Positions 45,919 to 55,105 of a stretch of 64,000 nt of DNA are shown here, in pieces; position 1 is the first letter of the stretch, and each line of letters opens with the position of its first letter. Under the pieces are notes generated by a model. That model searched no databases, had not been told where the DNA came from, and saw nothing but the letters and a program-made list of their open reading frames with translations. The stretch is from Bombilactobacillus thymidiniphilus. Its GTDB lineage: Bacteria > Bacillota > Bacilli > Lactobacillales > Lactobacillaceae. The stretch spans positions 1,178,001 to 1,242,000 of the forward strand of contig NZ_CP093365.1 of NCBI RefSeq assembly GCF_023380245.1, written 5' to 3'. Made by a program: the position numbers and the translations under genes.

Positions 45919-46458
45919 GTGGATATTCTGGGACTTTTTAAGCCGACAATGATGGTTGATCAAATTATGCAGATTGATGCGCAGGAGTTTGTGAATCAAG
46001 GAATTAAAGTTGTTTTGTCTGATTTAGATAATACTCTAGTTCCTTGGAACAAAGAAGATCGGCAAAGTGATCAATTAATAACTTGGATGCAGCAATTGCA
46101 AGATCATGGTATTGAATTAGTTATTGTTTCTAATAATAGTGCTGAACGGGTGCAGCGAGCATTAACAGGCATTGATATCAAAATTGTGGCACGAGCTTTG
46201 AAGCCTTTGCCTTTTGAATTACGTAACTATCTGAAAAATCAAAAAATTGATCCTGCCACAGCTGTAATGGTGGGCGATCAATTAATGACGGACATTATGG
46301 CGGGAAATTTAGCCGGTGTTAAGACGATTCTAGTGCATCCATTGGTTCCAACTGATTCTAAAAAAACTAGAGTGAATCGTTTTTTTGAGCGACCTATTTT
46401 AAAGATTAATAGTTGGCTACATCCTAATTTAAAATGGAGGCAGCATTTAAATGACTGA
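45919..46458 (+). CDS. yqeG: YqeG family HAD phosphatase
   Basis: A HAD-superfamily phosphatase of about 176-179 residues. Motif I VVLSDLDNTLVPW (about 32-44) supplies the nucleophilic Asp, motif II is VSNN (about 75), and motif IV is VMVGDQLMTDI (about 116-126). YqeG is related to mitochondrial PTPMT/GEP4-type phosphatidylglycerophosphatases, but its bacterial substrate is not fixed. GTG at 45919 overlaps AGAGGTGG, so CTG at 45928, 5-6 bases after it, is an alternative start. It overlaps yqeH by 8 bases. Confidence 0.9.
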   Translation: MDILGLFKPTMMVDQIMQIDAQEFVNQGIKVVLSDLDNTLVPWNKEDRQSDQLITWMQQLQDHGIELVIVSNNSAERVQRALTGIDIKIVARALKPLPFELRNYLKNQKIDPATAVMVGDQLMTDIMAGNLAGVKTILVHPLVPTDSKKTRVNRFFERPILKINSWLHPNLKWRQHLND

Positions 46459-47563
46459 AGAACTATACTGCATTGGTTGTGGAGCGTTGCTGCAAAGTAC
46501 GAATTCAACACAACCGGGCTACGTGCCAGCAAGTGCTTTGCAAAAATTTGCTACTGCTGATGATCATGAACTTTACTGCCAGCGCTGTTTTCGGTTACGG
46601 CACTATAATGAAATAACGCCAGTTTCTTTTGCTGATGATTTTTTTCAAAAGTTATTAAAAAATATTGGTCGAGAAGATGCACTAGTCGTTTACGTAGTGG
46701 ATGTTTTTAATTTTGCTGGCAGTGTGATTCCTGATTTACAAAAATATATTCGGCACAATCCTTTGTTGGTAGTGGGTAATAAAACAGATTTGTTACCCAA
46801 ATCCTATAAGAAAACTAAAGTTAAAACTTGGTTACAACAGCAAGTACAACAAATTGGTTTAAAGCCATTAGCAACTACTTTGGTCAGTGCCAAGAAATTG
46901 ACGCAAGTTGATGAATTATTGCGTAAAATTGATTCCTTGCGTAAGGGACGCAATGTTTATATCATTGGGGCAACTAATGTTGGTAAATCGACTTTAATCA
47001 ATGCAATTATCAAGGCACGTTCAGATTTTCCAGCGTTAATTACGACTTCTAATTTTCCGGGAACGACTTTAAATGAGATCCACATTGGTCTAGATGATGG
47101 TAGTGATTTGATTGATACTCCAGGTGTTATTCATGATGGGCAAATTGCTAATTTATTAGATCCTAAGGAATTAAAGTATATTGCACCCCAAGCTGAAATT
47201 CATCCGCGTATTTTTCAATTGAATCCTGGTCAGACATTGTTTTTAGCAGGGCTGGGACGTTTAGATTTTATTGCCGGGGAGCCAGGTTCTTTTATTGCCT
47301 ATGTGGAAAATAATTTATATGTGCATCGCACTAAATTAGCTAATGCGGATCAATTTTATCGCCAACATGTGGGTGAATTGTTACAACCGCCACATTTGAA
47401 TACAGATTTACCACCTTTAGTCGGACAAGAATTCAACTTGACTACTAAAAGTGATATCATTTTTTCTGGTTTAGGTTGGATTAGTGTGCCTGCTAACGTG
47501 CAAGTGAAAGCCTATTTACCTACCGGAATTACGCTAGAAACGCGACAGGCATTGATTAATTAA
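46451..47563 (+). CDS. yqeH: Ribosome biogenesis GTPase YqeH
   Basis: Circularly permuted GTPase needed for 30S subunit assembly. An N-terminal zinc finger (CIGCG near 7-11, CQRC near 41-44) precedes the permuted G motifs: G4 NKTD (about 110-113), G5 VSAKK (about 147), G1 GATNVGKST (about 173-181) and G3 DTPGV (about 223-227). The C-terminal part after about 245 is the family's RNA-binding region. Length 370 is normal. It overlaps yqeG by 8 bases; GGAGG stands before the ATG. Confidence 0.96.
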   Translation: MTEELYCIGCGALLQSTNSTQPGYVPASALQKFATADDHELYCQRCFRLRHYNEITPVSFADDFFQKLLKNIGREDALVVYVVDVFNFAGSVIPDLQKYIRHNPLLVVGNKTDLLPKSYKKTKVKTWLQQQVQQIGLKPLATTLVSAKKLTQVDELLRKIDSLRKGRNVYIIGATNVGKSTLINAIIKARSDFPALITTSNFPGTTLNEIHIGLDDGSDLIDTPGVIHDGQIANLLDPKELKYIAPQAEIHPRIFQLNPGQTLFLAGLGRLDFIAGEPGSFIAYVENNLYVHRTKLANADQFYRQHVGELLQPPHLNTDLPPLVGQEFNLTTKSDIIFSGLGWISVPANVQVKAYLPTGITLETRQALIN

Positions 47564-47576
47564 ATTGAGGACAGTA

Positions 47577-47891
47577 ATGATAACAAATAAGCAAAGAAAA
47601 TATTTACGTTCTAAAGCACAACCATTGTCAGCAGCGTTCCAAATTGGTAAAAATGGAGTTAATCAAGCTGTTTTAGCACAACTTTTACAGCAGTTAGAAA
47701 CTCATGAATTGTTGAAAGTAAACATTTTACAAAATTCAACGGTAACACCAGAAGATTTGGCGACTGCTTTAACGCAATTTAATGCACAAGTACAATGGGT
47801 TAATAGTATCGGACGAACAGTAATTTTTTATAAAAAAGCTTCCAAGGTGAAAAATCGTCAATTGAGTGTAGAAGTTGAGCAAATAAAGTAG
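47577..47891 (+). CDS. yhbY: YhbY family RNA-binding protein (CRM domain)
   Basis: A small CRM/KOW-like domain protein associated with pre-50S or pre-30S ribosomal particles. The motif IGKNGVNQAVLAQLLQQLETHELLK (shown split as IGKNGVNQAV and LETHELLKVNI) is the CRM GxxG-type RNA-binding region. A TTG-initiated frame begins at 47565, but ATG at 47577 has GAGG 6 bases upstream and gives 104 residues. It lies between yqeH and nadD in the conserved order. Confidence 0.93.
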   Translation: MITNKQRKYLRSKAQPLSAAFQIGKNGVNQAVLAQLLQQLETHELLKVNILQNSTVTPEDLATALTQFNAQVQWVNSIGRTVIFYKKASKVKNRQLSVEVEQIK

Positions 47892-47901
47892 GTGATTTAA
47901 G

Positions 47902-48543
47902 ATGAGCCAAGCTGTTACACCAGTAACTATTCCACAAATTCAAACTGTAACTAGTGATTCCATGCAACATGTTGGTATTTTAGGTGGAACGTTTAATCCA
48001 CCACATATTGGTCATTTGATGATGGCTGACCAAGTTATGAGTCAATTGGGTTTAGACAAAATTATTTTTTTGCCGGATGCCAATCCGCCACATGTAGATC
48101 ACAAAGAAGCGGTGCCAGTTTTGCATCGCGTCGAAATGGTGCGCCGCGCTATTATCAATCATACGAATTTTGATTTAGGATTGATGGAAGTTGAGCGTGG
48201 CGGTATTAGCTACACGTATGACACTGTTCAGCAATTAGTAACTGAGCATCCGGAAAATAAGTATTATTTTATTATTGGTGGCGATATGGTTGCTTACTTG
48301 CCTAAGTGGCATCGCATTGATGAGTTGGTGCAATTGGTGCAATTTGTTGGTGTCAAGCGACCTAATATTTCGCAAACTTCGCCTTACCCAATTATTTGGG
48401 TAAATATGCCTGAAGTTGACATTAGTTCCACTTGGATTAGAAAAACACTGCAAAATAATGGTTCAGTACGTTATTATGTTCCGGATTTGGTTTTGCAATA
48501 TATTGCCGAAAAGAGGCTTTATTTCAATGATCGTAAAAAATGA
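47902..48543 (+). CDS. nadD: Nicotinate-nucleotide adenylyltransferase
   Basis: Forms deamido-NAD from nicotinate mononucleotide and ATP. Seen: GGTFNPPHIGHLMMA (about 28-42), with the HxGH nucleotidyltransferase motif, and the second signature ISSTWIRKTL (about 173-182). The N-terminal about 20 residues before the catalytic fold are an extension seen in lactobacilli. GGTGAT lies upstream of the ATG. The yqeK gene starts within its last 17 bases. Confidence 0.96.
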   Translation: MSQAVTPVTIPQIQTVTSDSMQHVGILGGTFNPPHIGHLMMADQVMSQLGLDKIIFLPDANPPHVDHKEAVPVLHRVEMVRRAIINHTNFDLGLMEVERGGISYTYDTVQQLVTEHPENKYYFIIGGDMVAYLPKWHRIDELVQLVQFVGVKRPNISQTSPYPIIWVNMPEVDISSTWIRKTLQNNGSVRYYVPDLVLQYIAEKRLYFNDRKK

Positions 48544-49105
48544 TTATAATCTAGTACAATTGCAAGCTAAGGTGCAGTCGCAATTATCACAATATCGTTT
48601 TCAACATTGTTTGCGAACGGCTGATAAAGCAGTTGAATTAGCTGAATTAAATCAAGGAGATGTTCTCAAAGCACGTGTTGCCGGATTAGTACATGACTAT
48701 GCCAAAGAGCGCAGCGATGCCGAGTTCATTTCTGTAATCAAACAAGAACATTTTGATCCTGATTTATTGAATTATGGTAATGCGATATGGCATGGTGTAA
48801 TTGGTGCTTATTTCATTAAGCATGAATTGGGCATTTATGATGAGGAAATTTTGAATGCAGTGCGCAATCATACTACGGCTGCTCCACAAATGACTTTGTT
48901 AGATAAAATCGTCTTTATGGCTGATTATATTGAAGATGGACGCGATTTTATGAATGTGGATGAAGCTAGACAAGTGACCCTGGCTGATTTGGATGATGGT
49001 GTACGCTATCAATTAACCCATACTTTAGAACTTCTATTAAATAAAAAAACTAAAATTTATCCCAAAACTATTACCAGCTATAATGCTTGGGTGGCGGGAC
49101 ATTAA
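48527..49105 (+). CDS. yqeK: YqeK family HD phosphohydrolase (diadenosine tetraphosphatase)
   Basis: HD-domain hydrolase; YqeK proteins cleave Ap4A symmetrically to ADP. Metal ligands are visible: His in YRFQHCLRTADKA (about 23-35), the HD pair in LVHDYAKERS (about 57-66), His in WHGVIGAYF and NHTTAAPQM. An open frame runs further upstream, but ATG at 48527, with AGAGG about 11 bases before, matches the family start and gives 192 residues. It overlaps nadD by 17 bases. Confidence 0.93.
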   Translation: MIVKNDYNLVQLQAKVQSQLSQYRFQHCLRTADKAVELAELNQGDVLKARVAGLVHDYAKERSDAEFISVIKQEHFDPDLLNYGNAIWHGVIGAYFIKHELGIYDEEILNAVRNHTTAAPQMTLLDKIVFMADYIEDGRDFMNVDEARQVTLADLDDGVRYQLTHTLELLLNKKTKIYPKTITSYNAWVAGH

Positions 49106-49119
49106 AAATGAGGTAAGCA

Positions 49120-49473
49120 ATGAACAGTCAAAAAATGATGGAGATTGCTGTAAAAGCTGCAGATGCTAAGCGTGCTAATGATATTGTGGTTTTGAATATG
49201 AGCCAAGCTAGTTTGCTGGCTGATTATTTTGTGATTGCTTCTGCTGACAACCAACGCCAATTGGCAGCGATTGTGGACAATATTGTTGAACAAGAAGAAA
49301 ATGCGCAAGTTAGTGTTAATCATTTAGAAGGCCAAAAGGACTCTAATTGGATTTTGGTGGACTTAAATGACGTTGTTGTGCATGTCTTTACTAACGAGGC
49401 ACGCGATTTTTATAAATTAGAAAAATTGTGGTCGAATGCACCATTGATTGATGTTACAACGTTATTAAGTTAA
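49120..49473 (+). CDS. rsfS: Ribosomal silencing factor RsfS
   Basis: Binds L14 on the 50S subunit and blocks subunit joining in starvation. The RsfS/Iojap domain covers almost all 117 residues: ANDIVVLNMSQASLLADYFV (about 19-38), HLEGQKDSNWILVDL and VVHVFTNEARDFYKLEKLW (about 86-104). GAGG stands before the ATG. It follows yqeK by 14 bases and is followed 1 base later by tmcAL. Confidence 0.97.
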   Translation: MNSQKMMEIAVKAADAKRANDIVVLNMSQASLLADYFVIASADNQRQLAAIVDNIVEQEENAQVSVNHLEGQKDSNWILVDLNDVVVHVFTNEARDFYKLEKLWSNAPLIDVTTLLS

Positions 49474-49474
49474 G

Positions 49475-50617
49475 ATGACGATTGTTGGACTAGTTGTAGA
49501 ATATAATCCTTTCCACAATGGTCATTTGTGGCAAATTCAACAAGTTAAACAAAAGTTGCATCCCGAATGTTTAGTAGTTGTTATGTCAGGTAACTTTGTT
49601 CAGCGTGGTGAAGTAGCTTTAGTAGATAAATGGCAGCGTGCGCAAATGGCTTTGGCTGCCGGGGTGGATTTGGTGATTGAATTGCCCGTTTATGGTGCGC
49701 TTCAACCGGCAGATTTGTTTGCAGAAGAAGCAGTACGTTTGCTGCGGGAATTACAAGTCACTGATTTGGCATTTGGTACAGAAAAGCCAGCATTAGATTA
49801 TTGGAAGTTAGGACAACAACTTAATGAATTAACAACTGAGCCCGCTTTATTTAAAGATTATCGTAATACCTATGCCACGCAATTTAATCAGTTGTTGCAA
49901 GAGCAATTAGGTTTTATGCTAACTAAACCCAACGAATTATTAGGCGTGGCTTATGCACAGGCAGCTGGTAAGTTAGATTATGCTGTCAATTTGTTGCCGT
50001 TACCTAGAATTGGTGGAGTTCAACATGATGATCCACGTTTATTGCCCTATTTTTCTAGTGCGAGCGCGATTCGTACAGCGGTGCTCAATAATCAAAATTA
50101 TGCAACTGCAGTGCCACCATTTGTGCAGCAGCAGTTGTCTAACAATGCTTTGTTTAATGAGCAATTATTTCCTTATTTGAAGTATCGATTATTAACAGCA
50201 AATCTATCAGAATTAAGCCAAATTTATCAGATGAGTGAAGGTCTGCAATATAAATTGCAACAAGAAATAACTAATGCTACTGATTTTCAAGATTTCTTGT
50301 ATAAAATTAAGAGCAAACGCTTTACTTTTGCCCGTTTGCGACGACTTTGTTTGTATACTTTATTAAATATTACTACTGAGCAAATGCAAGAGATGCGTGC
50401 AAAACGTTATTTACATGTTTTAGGCTTTAATGCTCGTGGCAGACAACAGTTGCATAATATTAGACAACAAGTTACGTTGCCTGTTGTAACTAAAGTTACT
50501 CAAAAAATGGGGCAAAAAAATGGTTTGATGGCTAAGGAAATTCAGGTTGATCAGATGTTACAACTTTTAGGAGTGCCAGAACAAAATTTTGGTCGTCAGC
50601 CAATTATGAGAAAGTAG
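49475..50617 (+). CDS. tmcAL: tRNA(Met) cytidine acetate ligase TmcAL
   Basis: Forms N4-acetylcytidine at the wobble position of elongator tRNA-Met from acetate and ATP. Seen: nucleotidyltransferase motif GLVVEYNPFHNGHLWQI (about 5-21), the block VVVMSGNFVQRGEVAL (about 34-49), ELPVYGALQPADLFAEEAV (about 70-88) and FSSASAIR (about 189-196). Length 380 is normal. The gene follows rsfS immediately; its ATG has no strong ribosome binding site, suggesting coupling. The older name is ylbM. Confidence 0.95.
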   Translation: MTIVGLVVEYNPFHNGHLWQIQQVKQKLHPECLVVVMSGNFVQRGEVALVDKWQRAQMALAAGVDLVIELPVYGALQPADLFAEEAVRLLRELQVTDLAFGTEKPALDYWKLGQQLNELTTEPALFKDYRNTYATQFNQLLQEQLGFMLTKPNELLGVAYAQAAGKLDYAVNLLPLPRIGGVQHDDPRLLPYFSSASAIRTAVLNNQNYATAVPPFVQQQLSNNALFNEQLFPYLKYRLLTANLSELSQIYQMSEGLQYKLQQEITNATDFQDFLYKIKSKRFTFARLRRLCLYTLLNITTEQMQEMRAKRYLHVLGFNARGRQQLHNIRQQVTLPVVTKVTQKMGQKNGLMAKEIQVDQMLQLLGVPEQNFGRQPIMRK

Positions 50618-50625
50618 GTGAAAAT

Positions 50626-51183
50626 ATGTTAGTATGGTCCACTGCTGAGTTGGAGAAATATCGGCACCACCCCTTGCAATTGGAGCAAAACTTGGATTTG
50701 ACTGCTGAACTGAAACAACGTGATTCACAAATTATGGATATGAGTCTTGTGCATGTTAAAGGAATGATTAGTTTAGATGGACCGCTGATTTTTAGCGATT
50801 TAACTGTGCAAACAAAATTAGTTTATCCGTCCACAAGAAGTTTGAAACCGGTAGATTTAACTTTAGATTTTACGATTCATGAAGCTTATACAGTAGATGA
50901 AAAGGTATTAACGCCGGAACAAAAGGATGCACAAGAAATTATTATTGTTTTAGATGATCGCAAGTTAGATTTGAAACAAGCCATTGCTGATAATATTTTG
51001 TTGAGTATTCCGACCCAAGTCTTGACACCCACTGAGCAACAAAATGGTGTAATGCCTGCTGGTTCTGAGTGGCAGGTAATGTCTGAAGAAGAATACGATA
51101 AGACTGTTGCAGGCAATAAGACAGCCACTAATGAACAATTTGCAAAATTAAAAGAATTATTTCCAGATTCTAAGCCAGATTGA
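50626..51183 (+). CDS. DUF177 (YceD family) protein
   Basis: A 185-residue DUF177 protein, linked in many bacteria to 23S rRNA processing or accumulation and usually encoded upstream of rpmF (L32). Seen: a beta-rich first half with MSLVHVKGMISLDGPLIF and FTIHEAYTVDE, and the conserved acidic region with DRKLDLKQAIADNILLSIP (about 106-124). AGGTG lies before the ATG. No rpmF follows here, which is unusual against Bacillus but seen in some lactobacilli. Function remains uncertain. Confidence 0.88.
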   Translation: MLVWSTAELEKYRHHPLQLEQNLDLTAELKQRDSQIMDMSLVHVKGMISLDGPLIFSDLTVQTKLVYPSTRSLKPVDLTLDFTIHEAYTVDEKVLTPEQKDAQEIIIVLDDRKLDLKQAIADNILLSIPTQVLTPTEQQNGVMPAGSEWQVMSEEEYDKTVAGNKTATNEQFAKLKELFPDSKPD

Positions 51184-51268
51184 GTATGTTATACTGAAAG
51201 AAATTTGTTTTATTGGAGTTCAAGTTTAAGTTTTGATTATTTTTGAATAAATTGGGAGGCTGAATTGA

Positions 51269-52684
51269 ATGAGTAAACCAGCAATTGGCGTTATCGGTAT
51301 GGCGGTTATGGGAAAGAATTTGGCATTAAATATTGAAAGCCGTGGCTATGAAGTAGCGATTTTTAATCGTACAGGTGCTAAAACTGAAAAAGTAGTCGCT
51401 GATCATCCTGATAAAAAATTAGTTCCAAGTTATAATATTAGTGATTTTGTGAACTCCCTCGAAAAGCCTCGGCGCATCATTATGATGGTCAAAGCTGGTA
51501 AACCAACTGATGCAGTGATTGATGAATTACTGCCATTGCTAGATCGTGGCGATATTTTGATTGATGGAGGTAATACTTTCTTTCAAGATACAATGCAACG
51601 TAATGCTCGTTTAGATAAATCAGGTATTAACTTTATTGGTATGGGTGTTTCCGGAGGAGAACTGGGAGCTTTGCACGGGCCTTCTTTGATGCCCGGTGGT
51701 CAAAAAGCAGCTTATGATTTAGTGGCGCCTATTTTGCAGCAAATTGCTGCTAAAACTGATGATGGACAGCCTTGTGTGGCATATATTGGACCAAATGGTG
51801 CCGGTCATTATGTCAAAATGGTACACAACGGCATCGAATATGGCGATATGGAATTGATTGCTGAAAGTTATAATTTGATGCTTAACTTAGGTAAATTATC
51901 GACAACAGAGATGGCTGCGACTTTTAATGATTGGAATCAAGGCGAATTGTCCAGTTATTTAGTTGAAATCACTGCAGATATTTTAACTCGCAAAGATGAT
52001 TTAGGTACTGGCGAGCCAATCGTCAAAAAGATTTTAGATGCCGCTGGTAATAAGGGTACTGGTAAATGGAGTTCGCAAAGTGCCTTAGAATTAGGTGTGC
52101 CCCAGTCTTTAATTACTGAAGCTGTTTATGCCCGATATATTTCAACTTTCAAAGAACAACGTGTACAAGCTAGTTCACAACTTCCGGGTTCTAAGTTAAG
52201 CGTGCAAATTAGTAATGATTTCACCGAAAAAATTCGGCAAGCACTTTATTTTAGTAAAATTATGAGTTATGCCCAAGGTTTCGCACAAATGAAAGCTGCT
52301 TCCAAGCAATATGATTGGGAGCTGAATTATGGTGAGATTGCTAATATTTGGCGTGAAGGATGCATTATTAGGGCACAGTTTTTACAAAAGATCACAGCTG
52401 CTTATCAAAAAGATTCGCAATTAGATAATTTGTTATTAGATGATTACTTCAAAGAGATCTGTGCTAATTATCAAGATGCAACGCGTGAAGTTGTTGCTTG
52501 GGCAGTGCAAACTGGAATTCCTGTTCCAGCAATGTCTGCAGCGATTGCTTATTATGATTCTTATCGGGCTGAAGTTTTACCAGCTAATTTGATTCAAGCA
52601 CAACGTGATTATTTTGGCGCCCATACTTATCAACGTGTGGATCGACCGGGTACGTTCCACTATTCATGGTACCAAGAGCAGTAA
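51269..52684 (+). CDS. gnd: 6-phosphogluconate dehydrogenase (decarboxylating)
   Basis: Oxidises 6-phosphogluconate to ribulose-5-phosphate and CO2, yielding NADPH, in the oxidative pentose phosphate path. Seen: Rossmann motif [12 protein letters not shown] (about 10-21), substrate block [19 protein letters not shown] (about 128-146), and [17 protein letters not shown] (about 183-199) with catalytic Lys and Glu. The C-terminal all-alpha domain ends in the Arg/His-containing tail that reaches the partner subunit. Length 471 is normal. It is monocistronic, GGGAGG before the ATG, with a terminator after it. Confidence 0.97.
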   Translation: MSKPAIGVIGMAVMGKNLALNIESRGYEVAIFNRTGAKTEKVVADHPDKKLVPSYNISDFVNSLEKPRRIIMMVKAGKPTDAVIDELLPLLDRGDILIDGGNTFFQDTMQRNARLDKSGINFIGMGVSGGELGALHGPSLMPGGQKAAYDLVAPILQQIAAKTDDGQPCVAYIGPNGAGHYVKMVHNGIEYGDMELIAESYNLMLNLGKLSTTEMAATFNDWNQGELSSYLVEITADILTRKDDLGTGEPIVKKILDAAGNKGTGKWSSQSALELGVPQSLITEAVYARYISTFKEQRVQASSQLPGSKLSVQISNDFTEKIRQALYFSKIMSYAQGFAQMKAASKQYDWELNYGEIANIWREGCIIRAQFLQKITAAYQKDSQLDNLLLDDYFKEICANYQDATREVVAWAVQTGIPVPAMSAAIAYYDSYRAEVLPANLIQAQRDYFGAHTYQRVDRPGTFHYSWYQEQ

Positions 52685-52710
52685 TTAGTTTAGAATAAAA
52701 TAAATTGGGG

Positions 52711-52737
52711 AACTCGGTGAGATCATCACCGAGTTTT
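52711..52737 (+). terminator. Terminator after gnd
   Basis: Perfect 10-bp stem AACTCGGTGA / TCACCGAGTT around GATCA; the T run is short. Confidence 0.78.
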
Positions 52738-52862
52738 CTAGATATTAAGAAAATTTTATTGAAATTAGTAAGATAGTTTGTTAGGATATTTTATTGGTCT
52801 GTGCTAGAGTATTAATGTAATATTGATGTAAATGAAATTTTATTAAGAACTGGAGTATTGAA

Positions 52863-53552
52863 ATGGCTAAAATTTTGATTATTGAAGATGAGAAAAATTT
52901 ATCACGTTTTGTTGAACTAGAGTTACAACATGAGGGTTATAAAACACGTGTAGAATTAGATGGACGCAAGGGTTTAGATGCAGCTTTAGCTGATGATTGG
53001 GATGTAATTTTACTAGATTTAATGTTACCAACTTTGAATGGTTTGGAAGTTTGTCGTCGTATTCGCCAAGAAAAGAGTACACCAATTATTATGATGACAG
53101 CACGTGATTCTGTAATTGATCGAGTATCCGGTTTAGATCATGGTGCTGATGATTACATCATCAAACCTTTCGCAATTGAAGAATTGTTAGCTCGCTTACG
53201 TTCTTTATTGCGACGGATCGATATTGAAGATCAAAAAATGGCTCCGCATTCTACTAAAATTGAATATCGTGATTTAGTGATGGATAAAGAAGCCCATACT
53301 TTGAGTCGTGAAGGTAAAATTATTGAGTTAACACGACGTGAATATGACTTGTTCTTGACTTTATTGAATAATATGGGCAAAGTTTTGAGTCGTGAACAAT
53401 TACTCAAGAGTGTTTGGAGTAGTGATGCTACTCAAAGTGAAACTAACATTGTAGACGTTTATGTGCGTTATTTACGTAATAAGATTGATCTACCAGATAA
53501 GGAAAGTTATATTCAAACTGTTCGTGGAACAGGTTATGTTGTTCGTCCATGA
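52863..53552 (+). CDS. OmpR-family response regulator (ArlR/CsrR-like)
   Basis: Receiver domain (about 1-118) with acidic pocket EDE near 8-10, phosphoacceptor Asp52 in ILLDLMLP, Thr/Lys positions in MMTARDS and IIKPFAIEELLARL, and a C-terminal winged helix (about 130-228) with LTRREYDLFLTLLNN and RYLRNKI. Length 229 is typical of the OmpR/PhoB group. The cognate kinase gene begins in a 4-base overlap. By partner architecture it resembles ArlR, which controls adhesion and autolysis in staphylococci; its regulon here is unknown. Confidence 0.93.
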   Translation: MAKILIIEDEKNLSRFVELELQHEGYKTRVELDGRKGLDAALADDWDVILLDLMLPTLNGLEVCRRIRQEKSTPIIMMTARDSVIDRVSGLDHGADDYIIKPFAIEELLARLRSLLRRIDIEDQKMAPHSTKIEYRDLVMDKEAHTLSREGKIIELTRREYDLFLTLLNNMGKVLSREQLLKSVWSSDATQSETNIVDVYVRYLRNKIDLPDKESYIQTVRGTGYVVRP

Positions 53553-55060
53553 AGAAAAAAATAGTTAATTTCCACCCAAATATTCAATTGAAATGGACTT
53601 GTTTTTTGAGTTTAGCTTTTTTTGTGGTTTTTGGAATTTTTTCTACACTGATATATACATCAGTGACCCGTGGATTATTGACTAGTGAAACTAATAACGT
53701 CCGCGATACAATGTCGGCGGTTGACAGTCGCTTTAATGTGTATCACACGCCCTTAACTCAAGATCAAGTTCATCACCGCTTATCGCCGCATGTACCCCGT
53801 AAAAATTTAGGACGCGATCAAGAAGGACGCTTGTTTACTGAAAATCCGGAAGATTTTTATCGGGATAGTTTATCTAAGCAATTGACGCGCGGTGATTTGT
53901 CCTTGGTTTTGTACAACGATCAAGGACAAGTACTATTTCAATCTGGTGATATTAGTGCTGATTTTGCTAAAACCGATGTACAAAAAAAGATTGTTTTAGT
54001 TAATCCCAAGCATGGACCCAATTATTTGGCGGTTACCATGCCTATTCGATCTAGTAGTACGCATAAAATAATTGGCTATGCTAAGATTAACGATGGTTTG
54101 CGCAATTATCATCATACAATTGAAGAATTGCACCGTAATATTATTGCAACTGTTTTAGTGGTGTTAATTTTGAGTTTTGTTTTGGGTTATTTCTTAACGC
54201 AGCCTTTGGTTCGTCGTATTCATCAAATCAATCGCACTATTGATAAAATTGATGAAGATCCTGATTCTCAAGCGCGCATACCAGTACAACAAGCTACTGA
54301 TGAAATTACGGATTTAGCGGAGCGTTTTAACCATATGTTGGATCGCATGCAGGAATACACTAATCAACAAAAAGAATTTGTGGAAGATGTTTCGCATGAA
54401 TTACGTACACCGGTAGCCGTAATTGAAGGTCATCTTAAATTATTGCAACGCTGGGGTAAAGATGATCCGCAAGTTTTAGATGAATCAATTGATGCATCGG
54501 TTAATGAAATTTCGCGTATGAAAAAGTTAATCCAAGAAATGCTTGATTTGACACGTGCTGAACAAATAGAAACTAATTATACTAACGAAATTACACAGGC
54601 TAATGCCACGATTGAGCAAGCTTACAATGATTTCAGAATGCTACATCCTGATTTTAAGATTGATTTGGACAACACGGTTCCTGACAACACGCAAGTACAA
54701 ATTTACCGCAATCATTTGATGCAAATTCTAGTTGTTTTGTTGGATAATGCTGTGAAATATTCTAAAGATCGTAAAGAAATTAATTTATCTACTTCTACTG
54801 AGAATGGCATGCTGTCTATTGCTGTACAAGATTTTGGTGTAGGCATTAACCAGCAAGATCTTCAGCGGATTTTTAATCGGTTTTATCGTGTCGATAAAGC
54901 ACGTTCGCGAGAGAGTGGTGGGAATGGTTTAGGTTTACCAATTGCTAAAAAGATTGTAGAAATGTATAAGGGAACGATCACTGCTGAGAGTGCTGTCGGT
55001 TCGGGTACTGTTTTTCGTGTCAATATTCCATTAGTTAATAAAAATAAAATTAATATGTAA
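53549..55060 (+). CDS. HAMP-domain sensor histidine kinase (ArlS-like)
   Basis: Membrane kinase of 503 residues paired with the response regulator upstream. First transmembrane helix about 17-40, an extracytoplasmic sensing region (about 41-190), second helix about 198-216 and HAMP about 218-270. The H-box FVEDVSHELRTPVAVIEGH (about 281-299) is followed by N-box DNAVKYSKDR (about 396-405), G1-box DFGVGI and G2-box NGLGLPIAKKIVEMY. The layout and size match ArlS/CsrS-type kinases. The signal is unknown. Confidence 0.92.
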   Translation: MKKKIVNFHPNIQLKWTCFLSLAFFVVFGIFSTLIYTSVTRGLLTSETNNVRDTMSAVDSRFNVYHTPLTQDQVHHRLSPHVPRKNLGRDQEGRLFTENPEDFYRDSLSKQLTRGDLSLVLYNDQGQVLFQSGDISADFAKTDVQKKIVLVNPKHGPNYLAVTMPIRSSSTHKIIGYAKINDGLRNYHHTIEELHRNIIATVLVVLILSFVLGYFLTQPLVRRIHQINRTIDKIDEDPDSQARIPVQQATDEITDLAERFNHMLDRMQEYTNQQKEFVEDVSHELRTPVAVIEGHLKLLQRWGKDDPQVLDESIDASVNEISRMKKLIQEMLDLTRAEQIETNYTNEITQANATIEQAYNDFRMLHPDFKIDLDNTVPDNTQVQIYRNHLMQILVVLLDNAVKYSKDRKEINLSTSTENGMLSIAVQDFGVGINQQDLQRIFNRFYRVDKARSRESGGNGLGLPIAKKIVEMYKGTITAESAVGSGTVFRVNIPLVNKNKINM

Positions 55061-55064
55061 TAGT

Positions 55065-55099
55065 AAAAAACACTTTGACAAATTTCAAAGTGTTTTTTT
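55065..55099. terminator. Bidirectional terminator between the kinase and yidC
   Basis: AAAAAACACTTTGA pairs with TCAAAGTGTTTTTT around CAAATT. Confidence 0.9.
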
Positions 55100-55105
55100 A
55101 CTGCA

